Assembly: GCA_964477035.1 (NCBI GenBank)
Contig: CAYZCW010000007.1
Location: 62,001-126,000 of the forward strand
Source of the DNA: SLSG01 sp964477035
Lineage (GTDB): Bacteria; Bacteroidota; Bacteroidia; Bacteroidales; UBA7960
Direction: 5' to 3'
Length of the DNA: 64,000 nt
Shown: positions 8,539 to 17,258 of the stretch, piece after piece
Position numbering within the stretch: the first letter of the stretch is position 1
Layout of the letters: each line of letters opens with the position of its first letter
Made by a program: the position numbers and the translations under genes
The notes under the pieces: generated by a model
What the model saw: only the letters and a program-made list of their open reading frames with translations
What the model was told of the DNA's origin: nothing
The model's database searches: none

Positions 8539-9312
8539 ATGAGAAAACAAATGGTTGCCGGCAACTGGAAAATGAATCTTGGCCTGGCGGAAGCCAAAAC
8601 CCTGGCCACGGAAGTCTGTCAGGCACTTCGGGAGGCAGGCTTGCCCGGTGGGGAGAACGGGCCGCAAGTGGTCTTTTTCCCGCCCCATCCCTTTCTGACC
8701 ACCGTCGTGGAGGCCATCGGGAAAACTCCCGGGGTCTCGGCCGGGGCGCAGAACTGCCACCAGGAAAAAAAGGGCGCCTTTACCGGTGAGGTTTCTGCCG
8801 GCATGGTCCGGACCTGCGGCGGCACCCACGTCCTGGTAGGGCATTCGGAGCGAAGGGCCTATTTTGGAGAAGACGAAAACCTCCTTGCCGCCAAAATCAG
8901 GCAGGTACTGGATGAGGGCCTGACCCCGGTCTATTGTTGCGGGGAAGTCCTCCAGGAGAGGGACGGGGGGAGGCACTTCGAGGTGATCGCCTCCCAGCTC
9001 GGGAACGGGCTGTTCTGGCTCGACCGGGATGAGCTGGCCCGCACGGTGATTGCCTATGAGCCGGTCTGGGCCATTGGTACGGGCAGGACGGCCAGCCCGG
9101 AACAGGCCCAGGAGGTCCACGCTTTTATCAGGCAACGCATCGAGGCCTCTTACGGGGAGGACACCGCCCGCAATATGACCATTCTTTACGGGGGAAGCTG
9201 CAATGCCGGCAATGCCCGTGAGCTGTTTGCCCGCCCCGATGTGGATGGGGGGCTGATCGGCGGGGCCTCTCTGAAGGCCGGTGATTTCGTGCAGATCATC
9301 CGTTCATTTTAA
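8539..9312 (+). CDS. tpiA: Triosephosphate isomerase
   Basis: This glycolytic TIM-barrel enzyme interconverts dihydroxyacetone phosphate and glyceraldehyde 3-phosphate. It is 257 residues long. The substrate-binding Lys is in AGNWKMN (K11), the electrophilic His in LVGHSERR (H102), and the catalytic Glu in AYEPVWAIGTG (E174). The phosphate-gripping loop is followed by YGGSCNAGN. The ATG at 8539 gives the canonical N-terminus MRKQMVAGNWKMN; the open frame extends back to 8377, but that part overlaps the permease end and has no family similarity. prmA follows after 11 bp, as in many Bacteroidota. Confidence 0.97.
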   Translation: MRKQMVAGNWKMNLGLAEAKTLATEVCQALREAGLPGGENGPQVVFFPPHPFLTTVVEAIGKTPGVSAGAQNCHQEKKGAFTGEVSAGMVRTCGGTHVLVGHSERRAYFGEDENLLAAKIRQVLDEGLTPVYCCGEVLQERDGGRHFEVIASQLGNGLFWLDRDELARTVIAYEPVWAIGTGRTASPEQAQEVHAFIRQRIEASYGEDTARNMTILYGGSCNAGNARELFARPDVDGGLIGGASLKAGDFVQIIRSF

Positions 9313-9323
9313 ACGCCCCGCCC

Positions 9324-10163
9324 ATGGACTATGTGGAAGTACATTGCAGGCTGAATCCGATGGACCCCTGGCGCGACATCCTGATCGCCCAGCTGGCCGA
9401 AATCGGGTTCGAAAGTTTTGAGGAGACCCTGGAGGGTTTCAAGGCATTCATCCCTGCCCTGGAATACAGAGAGGACTTGCTCGGGGGGACCATGGAACTG
9501 CCCGGTGCCGGGCCGGAACTGGAAATGTCCTACCAGGTGCAGGTGATCGGGGGCAGGAACTGGAACCAGGTGTGGGAAAGCCATTTCGACCCGGTCTGGA
9601 TCACGGAGCGCCTGTTCGTGCGCGCGCCCTTCCATAAGCCGGCCAGGGATGCCGAGTTTGAAATCATCATCGAACCCAAAATGTCGTTTGGTACGGGCCA
9701 CCACGAAACCACCTCCCTGATGGTGGAATGGCTTCTTGAAACCAAACTCAAGGGAAAATCCTTGCTCGACATGGGTTGCGGGACCGGCATCCTGGCCATC
9801 CTGGGGGCCAAAAAGGGGGCCGCCCCTGTCATGGCCATCGACAACAACATATACGCTTACGAAAACACCCTGGAAAATGCCGAGCGCAACGGCATGTCCA
9901 TGATCGATGTCCAGCACGGAGATACCGGGGTGTTGTGGGACGATACCTTCGATGTGATCCTGGCCAACATCACCAAGAATATCCTGCTGGAAGACATGGG
10001 GAAGTACCTGGCGGTCCTGAATCCCAAGGGGGTCATGATCCTGAGTGGCTTCCTGGAAATGGACAAGGGGGACATCGTGGCCCATGCCGCCAGCCTGGGA
10101 CTGCACTTCACCGGCGAGAAAAGGAAGAAGGACTGGATCGCCGTGAAACTGGTTAAAGACTGA
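9324..10163 (+). CDS. prmA: Ribosomal protein L11 methyltransferase
   Basis: This class I SAM-dependent methyltransferase is expected to trimethylate ribosomal protein L11. The N-terminal L11-recognition domain is followed by the linker MSFGTGHHETTSLM and SAM motif I LLDMGCGTGILAI. VILANITKNILLEDM is the motif IV/post-I region typical of PrmA (normally NIL/NIT). Length of 279 fits. It sits between tpiA (11 bp upstream) and plsY (7 bp downstream) and is probably co-transcribed with them. Confidence 0.93.
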   Translation: MDYVEVHCRLNPMDPWRDILIAQLAEIGFESFEETLEGFKAFIPALEYREDLLGGTMELPGAGPELEMSYQVQVIGGRNWNQVWESHFDPVWITERLFVRAPFHKPARDAEFEIIIEPKMSFGTGHHETTSLMVEWLLETKLKGKSLLDMGCGTGILAILGAKKGAAPVMAIDNNIYAYENTLENAERNGMSMIDVQHGDTGVLWDDTFDVILANITKNILLEDMGKYLAVLNPKGVMILSGFLEMDKGDIVAHAASLGLHFTGEKRKKDWIAVKLVKD

Positions 10164-10170
10164 AGCCCGC

Positions 10171-10836
10171 ATGCACGACAAGCTGTTTCCTTTGATGGCA
10201 CTGCTCCCTGCGGCCTATCTGCTGGGCTCCATTCCTACGGCGGTCTGGACCGGCAAGTGGTTTTTCGGAAAGGATGTGCGCGACCACGGCAGCGGCAATG
10301 CCGGGGCCACCAATGTGTACCGGCAGTTCGGTGCCCTGGCGGCCATCATCGTTTTGATTGTGGATGCCTTGAAGGGAGCTGCGGCCGTGGGACTTGCCGG
10401 TCTGGTCAGCGGCGGGTTTGCCTCGGCAGAAATGGAGGTGGGGTTCCGTTTCCTGCTCGGACTGCTGGCGTTGCTCGGCCATGTATTCCCTGTCTTTGCA
10501 GGATTTCGTGGCGGAAAGGGCATTGCCACCCTGGCCGGCATCCTGGCGGTGCTGTTTCCGGTGCCCATGCTCGCTTGCCTGGCGGTTTTCCTGCTGGTGT
10601 TCCTGCCCACCCGCATCGTGTCTGCCGGATCCATTCTGGCAGCCCTGGCATTTCCTGTCCTGGTGGTGTGGGTGGTGCCCGGAGCCCTCTGGCCGGAAGT
10701 TGCCTTTTCTCTGCTGGTGGCCGTTTTTGTCATTGCCACCCACCGCCGGAACATCCATCGTTTGCTGGCGGGACAGGAAAACCGGCTTCGCTTCAGAAGG
10801 GGTGTGGAAACGGGGAATGCCAAAAAACCTGAATGA
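10171..10836 (+). CDS. plsY: Acyl-phosphate:glycerol-3-phosphate acyltransferase
   Basis: This polytopic membrane enzyme acylates glycerol-3-phosphate from acyl-phosphate to start phospholipid synthesis. The three family signatures are visible: YLLGSIPTAVWTGKW with DVRDHGSGNAGATNVYR, then GHVFPVFAGFRGGKGIATLAG, and THRRNIHRLLAGQENRL near the C-terminus. It has about five membrane helices and is 221 residues long. It lies 7 bp after prmA and is the last gene before a 162 bp intergenic region. Confidence 0.95.
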   Translation: MHDKLFPLMALLPAAYLLGSIPTAVWTGKWFFGKDVRDHGSGNAGATNVYRQFGALAAIIVLIVDALKGAAAVGLAGLVSGGFASAEMEVGFRFLLGLLALLGHVFPVFAGFRGGKGIATLAGILAVLFPVPMLACLAVFLLVFLPTRIVSAGSILAALAFPVLVVWVVPGALWPEVAFSLLVAVFVIATHRRNIHRLLAGQENRLRFRRGVETGNAKKPE

Positions 10837-10872
10837 GGACCGGCAGACCGCGCCCTTGAACCAGTTTTTGAT

Positions 10873-10880
10873 TACCTTTG
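10873..10880 (+). promoter_or_regulatory. Candidate -7 box for nfeD-floA
   Basis: TACCTTTG is a perfect TAnnTTTG element in the 162 bp gap between plsY and nfeD, predicting a transcript start near 10887. No good TTG sits at the usual spacing; the nearest (10856-10858) is only 14 nt away. Confidence 0.3.
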
Positions 10881-10998
10881 TTTGGAGGGACTGTTTGAGT
10901 GTCCCCGGGCGCCAGGCAAGGGCCGGAGCAGAATGCCGGAAAGGTCCTACCGGAGAACAAGGCGAATATATGATTAATCCATTTAAAAAGAACCGGTT

Positions 10999-11466
10999 AT
11001 GACCTGGTTGATCGTTGTGAGCCTGATCCTGGTCGGGGTGCTGTTCCTCCTCCTGGAGATTCTCGTGGTGCCGGGCACCACCCTGGTCGGCCTGGGCGGC
11101 ATCGCCCTGGTCATCGGAGGCGTCGTGGTCGCCTTCAACCATTACGGGGTGACCACAGGGGCCATGACCCTTATCGGGGCCCTGGTGGTGAGCCTGATTG
11201 CCATCAGCCTGGCCCTGAAATCCAATACCTGGAAGAAGGCCATGCTGGGTTCTGAGCTCGATGGCCGGGTCAACGTGGTGGAGGCAGGCCGGGTGAATCC
11301 GGGCGATGAAGGCACCACCATCACGCGCTTGAATCCCATGGGAAAGGCCCTGATCGGAGACGAATACTATGAGGTCAGCTCCAAGGACAACCTCATCGCC
11401 GAAAACACCCCGGTCACGGTGGTGAAAGTGGAAGGAAACAAAATCATTGTCAAACCAAAATCATAA
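10999..11466 (+). CDS. nfeD: NfeD-family membrane protein
   Basis: This 155-residue protein has three predicted membrane helices in the first 75 residues (WLIVVSLILVGVLFLLLEI; LVGLGGIALVIGGVVVAF; GAMTLIGALVVSLIAIS) and a C-terminal OB-fold NfeD domain (SELDGRVNVVEAGRVNPGDEGTTITRLNPMGKALI...VEGNKIIVKP). NfeD proteins partner flotillins, and the next gene, 5 bp downstream, is floA. The pair is likely to organise functional membrane microdomains. This is the short form, with no ClpP-like protease domain. Confidence 0.9.
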   Translation: MTWLIVVSLILVGVLFLLLEILVVPGTTLVGLGGIALVIGGVVVAFNHYGVTTGAMTLIGALVVSLIAISLALKSNTWKKAMLGSELDGRVNVVEAGRVNPGDEGTTITRLNPMGKALIGDEYYEVSSKDNLIAENTPVTVVKVEGNKIIVKPKS

Positions 11467-11471
11467 AACAC

Positions 11472-12479
11472 ATGGATCCCAATATCGGTATCATCATTGC
11501 CATTGCCCTGGTCAGTATCCTGGGTCTTTGGGTCATTTTCTATTTCATTCCCGTCGGACTGTGGTTCTCCGCGCTGGTGTCGGGCGTTCGCATCAGCCTG
11601 TTGCAGCTGGTGCTCATGCGCTGGAGGAAGATTCCTCCCGCCGTCATCGTGAACAACCTGATCTCGGCCACCAAGGCAGGCCTGCACCTGAACCGCAACG
11701 ACCTGGAAGCCCACTACCTGGCAGGCGGACGGGTGAAGGCCGTGGTCAATGCCCTGATCAGCGCCGACAAAGCCAATATTCCCCTGGATTTCAAAACCGC
11801 CACCGCCATTGACCTGGCGGGCCGGGACGTGCTGGAGGCAGTCCAGATGTCGGTCAAGCCCAAAGTGATCAACACCCCTCCGGTGGCCGCCGTGGCCAAG
11901 GATGGCATCCAGCTGATCGCCAAGGCAAGGGTCACCCTGCGCGCCAACATCAAGCAGCTGGTGGGCGGGGCCGGTGAGGAAACCATCCTGGCCCGAGTGG
12001 GAGAGGGAATTGTGACCTCCATTGGCTCAGCCAACAACCACAAGCAGGTGCTGGAGAACCCGGACAGTATTTCCAAGGTCGTTCTGTCCAAGGGCCTTGA
12101 CTCAGGAACGGCATACGAAATCCTGTCGATCGACATCGCCGATATCGATGTGGGCAAGAACATCGGGGCCATGCTGCAGATCGACCAGGCCAATGCCGAC
12201 AAGAACATCGCCCAGGCCAAGGCCGAAGAGCGTCGTGCCATGGCCGTGGCAGCTGAGCAGGAGATGAAAGCCAAGGCACAGGAAGCAAGGGCCAAGGTGA
12301 TCGAGGCGGAAGCGGAAATCCCCAAAGCCATTTCAGATGCCTTCCGCAGCGGCAACCTGGGCATCATGGATTATTACAGAATGGAAAACATCAAGGCCGA
12401 CACAGGCATGCGCGACACCATCGGGAAACCCGGTTCTTCCCCGGCCAAGGGAAAGTCCGGGGAGGGACAGTCCAAGTAA
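11472..12479 (+). CDS. floA: Flotillin-like protein FloA
   Basis: This SPFH/flotillin-like membrane scaffold (335 residues) has an N-terminal hydrophobic hairpin (IGIIIAIALVSILGLWVIFYFIPVGLWF), then GVRISLLQLVLMRWRKIPPAVIVNNLISATKAG, diagnostic for the FloA/YqfA (UPF0365) family. A central SPFH-like domain (about 100-230) is followed by an Ala/Glu/Lys-rich coiled coil (about 235-290, AEERRAMAVAAEQEMKAKAQEARAK). It probably oligomerises at the inner membrane and affects fluidity and cell-wall synthesis. It is co-transcribed with nfeD. Confidence 0.95.
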   Translation: MDPNIGIIIAIALVSILGLWVIFYFIPVGLWFSALVSGVRISLLQLVLMRWRKIPPAVIVNNLISATKAGLHLNRNDLEAHYLAGGRVKAVVNALISADKANIPLDFKTATAIDLAGRDVLEAVQMSVKPKVINTPPVAAVAKDGIQLIAKARVTLRANIKQLVGGAGEETILARVGEGIVTSIGSANNHKQVLENPDSISKVVLSKGLDSGTAYEILSIDIADIDVGKNIGAMLQIDQANADKNIAQAKAEERRAMAVAAEQEMKAKAQEARAKVIEAEAEIPKAISDAFRSGNLGIMDYYRMENIKADTGMRDTIGKPGSSPAKGKSGEGQSK

Positions 12480-12492
12480 GCGCCCCGGTGTC

Positions 12493-14616
12493 ATGAAGCT
12501 GAATTTCCTGCTTCTTCCATTCATTCTGATCTTCAAACCCATCCCGGACCTTCCGGGATGGGTTCTGTTGCTGTGTGTCCTGGCGGGCCTGCTGTATGCG
12601 GCCCTGCTGTATTTCCGCAATGGAAAGGATGGCTTTTCCCTGGGCCAGAAGCGCCTTTTTGCCGTGTTCCGCTTTCTGACGGTGACGCTGGTGGCCATCC
12701 TGTTGCTGGGGATCCTGGTGGAACGGCAGGAGCGCTACACGGAGGACCCCCTCATCCTCTTCGTACAGGACAATTCCCAGTCGGTGGACCTGGCGGGACA
12801 GGATGTTTTCGACAGGGAAGCCTATGTGGAGGAAATGGCAGGATTTCTGGAATCCCTGGACTCCCGTTTCGATGTACGCACCTACCTGTTCGGGGAGTCC
12901 TTCCGCCCTGCGGGAGAGGTGTCATTCGGGGACCGGCTGACGGACATCTCTGCGGTCTTTGACGGCATTGAAGGCCGCTACAGCAACCGGAATCTGGGCG
13001 CGGTCATTCTGGCCAGCGACGGGATTTACAACCGGGGCATCCATCCGGTGTACCGGGCGGAAGGACTCCCTTACCCGGTGTATACCCTGGCCATGGGGGA
13101 CACCATGCCCCGCCGTGACCTGATCCTGAGGCGGGTCAATCACAACCGCCTGACCTACCTGGACAATGAATTCCCCCTGGAGGTGCTGGTGGAGGCCCGT
13201 GAGGCCGACGGTTTGAACGGACAACTAAGGATCAGCAGGGAGGGGGAGGTGGTGTTCAGCAGGGACCTGTTGTTTTCAGAAGATCTTCACCAGGAAACGG
13301 TCTCCCTGCATTTGCCGGCAGACCGTCCGGGCATGCAGCGCTATGTGGCCGAAATCCTCCCTGTGGCCGGTGAAGTCAGCACGGACAACAACCGGCAGGT
13401 TTTTTACATCGAAGTGATCGACGGACGACAGAAAGTGCTGATCCTGGCCAGCGCCCCCCATCCCGATGTGGGGGCCCTGCATCTGGCCCTGGAGGAGAGC
13501 GACCGTTTCGAAGTGACGGTGGCCCTCATGGATGCCTTCGACGGCGTTCCGGAGGCCTACAACCTGGTGGTACTCCACCAGCTTCCCGACCGCCCCGGCC
13601 GTCTTGACGAACTGCTCCGCCGGCTGGAGGCCGAAGGCATTCCCCTGTTGTTTGTCGTCGGACAGCACACAGACCTTGACGCCCTGAACGGCTTGTTCGC
13701 CGGGGGGGTGTCCATTTTGCCCCGCTCCGAAGAAAGGATCGAAGCCCAGGCCCTGGTGAACCAGGGCTTCGGCTTGTTTGCGGTTTCCGGGCAGGCGGTC
13801 CGCTTGCTGCAGGCCCTGCCCCCGCTTCAGGTCCCCTTCGCCCGTTATGAAACCTCCCGGTCTGCACGGGTGCTGGCATTTCAGCGCATTGGCCAGACAG
13901 GCAGCGGGCAGCCCCTGATCGCCTTTGAGGAACGGGCCGGCCGGAAATCGGGCATCATCACGGGGGAGGGGATCTGGCGGTGGCGGTTGGCGGCCCATAT
14001 GCGCAGCGGCAGCCACCGGGCGTTCGACGACCTGGTGTCACGTATGGTGCAATACCTTGCCCAGCAGGAAGATAAAAGCCTGTTCCGGGTGGAAGCCTCC
14101 CGTTTCTTTGAGGAGGACCAGGAGGTCTACCTGGAGGCGGAGCTGTACAACCGAAGCTTTGAGCCGGTGAACGAGCCCGATGTCTTCCTGGAGATCACCG
14201 GCACAGACGGGATCAGCCATACTTACCAGATGGACCGGAGCACCAGTGCCTACCGGCTCTCGGCCGGCAACTTCCCTCCGGGGGATTATGAATTCGGGGC
14301 CACCACCCGCTTCGGGGGGGAGTCCTATTCCGCCAGCGGGGCCTTTACCGTGCTGCCCTTGAACCTGGAAGGCATGCAGACACTGGCGGACCATCAGCTG
14401 CTCGACGGGCTCTCGTCACGGACCGGGGGTCGGATGGCGGGCCCCGGTCAGTGGGATGATCTGGCTGCCTGGATCAACGGGCGCGACGACCTGCTGCCCC
14501 TGGTTTATTCTCAAAGGTCTTACGATCCCCTGATTGGCTTCCGGGCAGTTTTCTTTTTATTGTTGCTGCTGCTTGCGGCCGAGTGGTTCCTTCGGAAGCG
14601 CGCCGGAAGCTATTGA
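12493..14616 (+). CDS. Membrane-anchored vWA / glutamine-amidotransferase-like protein
   Basis: This 707-residue protein has two N-terminal membrane helices (about 20-40 and 55-75), a large extracytoplasmic region and a C-terminal helix (GFRAVFFLLLLLLAAEWFL). The first soluble domain (about 86-260) is vWA-like: VQDNSQSV supplies a DxSxS metal site (D93, S95, S97) and VILASDGIYNRG a second loop. A later part (about 315-530, KVLILASAPHPDVGALHLALEE...) resembles the class I amidotransferase-like domain common in such Bacteroidota proteins, without an obvious catalytic Cys. It may be a sensor or assembly factor. The ATG at 12493 follows floA by 13 bp. Confidence 0.75.
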   Translation: MKLNFLLLPFILIFKPIPDLPGWVLLLCVLAGLLYAALLYFRNGKDGFSLGQKRLFAVFRFLTVTLVAILLLGILVERQERYTEDPLILFVQDNSQSVDLAGQDVFDREAYVEEMAGFLESLDSRFDVRTYLFGESFRPAGEVSFGDRLTDISAVFDGIEGRYSNRNLGAVILASDGIYNRGIHPVYRAEGLPYPVYTLAMGDTMPRRDLILRRVNHNRLTYLDNEFPLEVLVEAREADGLNGQLRISREGEVVFSRDLLFSEDLHQETVSLHLPADRPGMQRYVAEILPVAGEVSTDNNRQVFYIEVIDGRQKVLILASAPHPDVGALHLALEESDRFEVTVALMDAFDGVPEAYNLVVLHQLPDRPGRLDELLRRLEAEGIPLLFVVGQHTDLDALNGLFAGGVSILPRSEERIEAQALVNQGFGLFAVSGQAVRLLQALPPLQVPFARYETSRSARVLAFQRIGQTGSGQPLIAFEERAGRKSGIITGEGIWRWRLAAHMRSGSHRAFDDLVSRMVQYLAQQEDKSLFRVEASRFFEEDQEVYLEAELYNRSFEPVNEPDVFLEITGTDGISHTYQMDRSTSAYRLSAGNFPPGDYEFGATTRFGGESYSASGAFTVLPLNLEGMQTLADHQLLDGLSSRTGGRMAGPGQWDDLAAWINGRDDLLPLVYSQRSYDPLIGFRAVFFLLLLLLAAEWFLRKRAGSY

Positions 14617-14641
14617 GAACCTTAACACCTGCTGCCTGATC

Positions 14642-15970
14642 ATGGAGCACCCCCTGCTGATCCTCATCGTTTTGATCCTGGTCTCGGATTTCCTGCTGGA
14701 CCGGCTCATGGACTACCTGAACGCCCAACGCTGGAGCCCTGTCCTGCCGGAGGCCCTGCACGGGATCACGGATGCAGAGACGTACCGCCGGTCCCAGGAA
14801 TATGCCAGGCGGAACCGCCGGCTACGAGCCCTCAGCGCGGGCCTGAGCTTCCTGTTGGTTCTGGCCCTTTTGCTGAGCGGCGGCTTTGGCTGGCTGGATG
14901 CCTGGGTCAGGCAGCATACCGTCCAGCCCGTGCTCCAGGCAATCCTGTTTTTTGGCATCCTGGGCCTGGCCTCCGACTTGTTGTCCACCCCGTTCCAGGT
15001 CTATGCCACCTTCGTGATCGAGGAATCCTTTGGCTTCAACCGCACCAGCCCGGCCACCTTTCTGGCAGACAAATTCAAGGGATGGCTGCTGGCCTTGCTG
15101 ATCGGGGGTGCGCTGCTGGCGCTGTTTGTGTGGTTTTACCAGGTGGCCGGGCCGCTGTTCTGGCTGTATGCCTGGATCGCCTTCACCGGGTTTTCCCTGT
15201 TCATGTCCCTGTTTTACAGCAGCCTGATCGTGCCGCTGTTCAACAGGCAGACCCCCCTGGAGGAGGGGGAACTGAGGACTGCCATTCAGGAGTTTGCCGA
15301 TAAGACAGGGTTCAGGCTGGCCGATATCTATGTGATCGATGGTTCCAAAAGGAGCACCAAGGCCAATGCCTATTTCAGCGGCCTGGGACCCAAAAAACGG
15401 ATCGTGCTGTTCGATACCCTGATCCGTGACCACAGCACGGAAGAACTGGTGGCCATCCTGGCCCATGAGATCGGGCATTACAAGCACAAGCACCTGCTGC
15501 GCGGCATGCTTCTGTCCATTGCCCAGGGCGGCATCCTGTTTTTCCTGCTGGGCATGGTGATCAACCGGCCCGGGCTGTCCCTCGCCCTGGGCGGAACGGA
15601 GCAAAGCTTTCACCTGGGCCTGCTCGGCTTCGCCCTGCTGTACGCCCCCCTTTCGTTGGTGCTGGGGATGGCTGCCAATTACCTGAGCCGGAAATATGAG
15701 TACCAAGCCGATGCCTTCGCGGCCCGCCACCACGCGCCCGGGCCCCTGATGGAGGCCCTGAAAAAATTGTCCGTCAAGCACCTGAGTAACCTGCACCCGC
15801 ACCCTGCCTATGTATTCCTTCATTATTCACACCCGCCCCTGCTGCAGCGGCTGGAGCACTTGTCCCGGTTTTTCCTGACAGGCCCTGGCCCTGTGGCCGG
15901 CCGGCTGGAAGACCTGCGGCAGACGGCCGGAAGGGACGCCAATCCACCAAACGATATCCCCCTCCCATGA
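14642..15970 (+). CDS. M48 family membrane metalloprotease (Ste24/CAAX-type)
   Basis: This zinc endopeptidase of the M48A Ste24 group has 442 residues. The zinc motif HEIGH is at about 275-279 (ILAHEIGHYKHKH), with the third ligand in YEYQADAFAARH (E353, D356). Several membrane helices surround the active site. The N-terminal domain with FGFNRTSPATFLADKFKG matches the Ste24 conserved stretch (usually ETFGFN...D..K). Bacterial members are thought to process or degrade membrane proteins; the substrate is unknown here. Its stop overlaps the rarA start by 4 bp. Confidence 0.92.
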   Translation: MEHPLLILIVLILVSDFLLDRLMDYLNAQRWSPVLPEALHGITDAETYRRSQEYARRNRRLRALSAGLSFLLVLALLLSGGFGWLDAWVRQHTVQPVLQAILFFGILGLASDLLSTPFQVYATFVIEESFGFNRTSPATFLADKFKGWLLALLIGGALLALFVWFYQVAGPLFWLYAWIAFTGFSLFMSLFYSSLIVPLFNRQTPLEEGELRTAIQEFADKTGFRLADIYVIDGSKRSTKANAYFSGLGPKKRIVLFDTLIRDHSTEELVAILAHEIGHYKHKHLLRGMLLSIAQGGILFFLLGMVINRPGLSLALGGTEQSFHLGLLGFALLYAPLSLVLGMAANYLSRKYEYQADAFAARHHAPGPLMEALKKLSVKHLSNLHPHPAYVFLHYSHPPLLQRLEHLSRFFLTGPGPVAGRLEDLRQTAGRDANPPNDIPLP

Positions 15971-17238
15971 GCACCGTAACCCCCCTGGCAGAGACGCTGC
16001 GCCCGGCAAGCCTGGATGACTACCTGGGCCAGCAACACCTGGTCGGACAGGGAGCCATCCTCCGACGGTCGATCGAATCGGGCAACCTCCCCTCCATGAT
16101 CCTGTGGGGACCGCCCGGAGTGGGCAAGACGACCCTTGCTTATCTGATCTCGCGGACCCTGCTCAGGCCTTTTTATACCCTGAGCGCCGTCAGCTCCGGG
16201 GTCCGGGATGTCCGGGCAGTGATTGACAAGGCGCGGGCGGGTGGCGGGCAGGCGATATTGTTCATCGATGAAATCCACCGTTTCAGCAAGTCCCAGCAGG
16301 ACAGCCTCCTGGGGGCCGTAGAGCAGGGCACCATCGTGCTGATCGGCGCCACCACCGAGAACCCCTCCTTCGAGGTGATCTCCCCCCTGCTGTCGCGCTG
16401 CCAGGTATACATCCTCAGGGAGCTTGAGAAGGAGGACCTGCTTCGCCTGGCCGAGAAGGGCAGGCAGGCCCTTGAGAAACATTCGGGACGCCGGGTCCAA
16501 CTCAGCGAAACCGAAGCCCTGCTGCGGGTGTCGGGCGGCGATGCCCGCAAGTTGTTCAACGCCCTTGAACTGGCCGTGAAGGCCTTTCCGGAGGGGGAGG
16601 AGGTGGTGGTCACCAATGAGGTGCTCCTGGATGTGATCCAGCAGAACCTTGCCCTGTACGACAAAGGGGGGGAGATGCATTACGACGTGATTTCCGCCTT
16701 CATCAAATCGGTGCGCGGCAGCGATCCCAACGCGGCGGTCTACTATCTCGCCCGCATGATCGAAGGGGGGGAGGATCCCAAATTCATCGCCCGGCGGCTG
16801 GTCATTCTGGCATCGGAAGACATTGGCAATGCCAACCCCAACGCCCTGTTGCTGGCGACCAGTTGCTTTCAGGCCGTCAGCCTGATCGGCATGCCCGAGG
16901 GCCGTATCATCCTTTCCCAGGCGACCACCTACCTGGCGGCCTCACCCAAAAGCAATGCCGCCTACAAGGCGATCGGCAAGGCCGCCGCCCTGGTCCGTGA
17001 AAAAGGCGACCTCCCCGTTCCCCTGCCCCTGCGCAACGCCCCGACCCGGCTCATGAAGGAGGCCGGCTACAGCAAGGACTACCGCTACGCCCACGATTTT
17101 GAGAACCATTTCGCCGAGATGGAATTCCTGCCCGATGCCCTTGCGGGGACCCTCCTGTACGATCCGGCAGACAACCCGAGGGAGAATGAACTGCGGGCCA
17201 GGCTGCGGAAGCTGTGGAAGGAGAAATACAAGTACTAA
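15967..17238 (+). CDS. rarA: Replication-associated recombination protein A (AAA+ ATPase)
   Basis: This is the RarA/MgsA/WRNIP1 clamp-loader-like ATPase that acts at stalled replication forks. The N-terminal PLAETLRPASLDDYLGQQHL is the family start. The Walker A GPPGVGKT is at 48-55, Walker B LFIDEIHRF at about 98-106 and sensor I IGATTENPSFE follows. The C-terminal tetramerisation region includes AYYLARMIEGGEDPKFIARRL-type and PNPNAL/APKSNAAYKA-like blocks. Length (423) is standard. The start overlaps the M48 protease stop in ATGA, which suggests coupled translation. Confidence 0.96.
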   Translation: MSTVTPLAETLRPASLDDYLGQQHLVGQGAILRRSIESGNLPSMILWGPPGVGKTTLAYLISRTLLRPFYTLSAVSSGVRDVRAVIDKARAGGGQAILFIDEIHRFSKSQQDSLLGAVEQGTIVLIGATTENPSFEVISPLLSRCQVYILRELEKEDLLRLAEKGRQALEKHSGRRVQLSETEALLRVSGGDARKLFNALELAVKAFPEGEEVVVTNEVLLDVIQQNLALYDKGGEMHYDVISAFIKSVRGSDPNAAVYYLARMIEGGEDPKFIARRLVILASEDIGNANPNALLLATSCFQAVSLIGMPEGRIILSQATTYLAASPKSNAAYKAIGKAAALVREKGDLPVPLPLRNAPTRLMKEAGYSKDYRYAHDFENHFAEMEFLPDALAGTLLYDPADNPRENELRARLRKLWKEKYKY

Positions 17239-17258
17239 CCTATAAAGCACCCTGCGGG

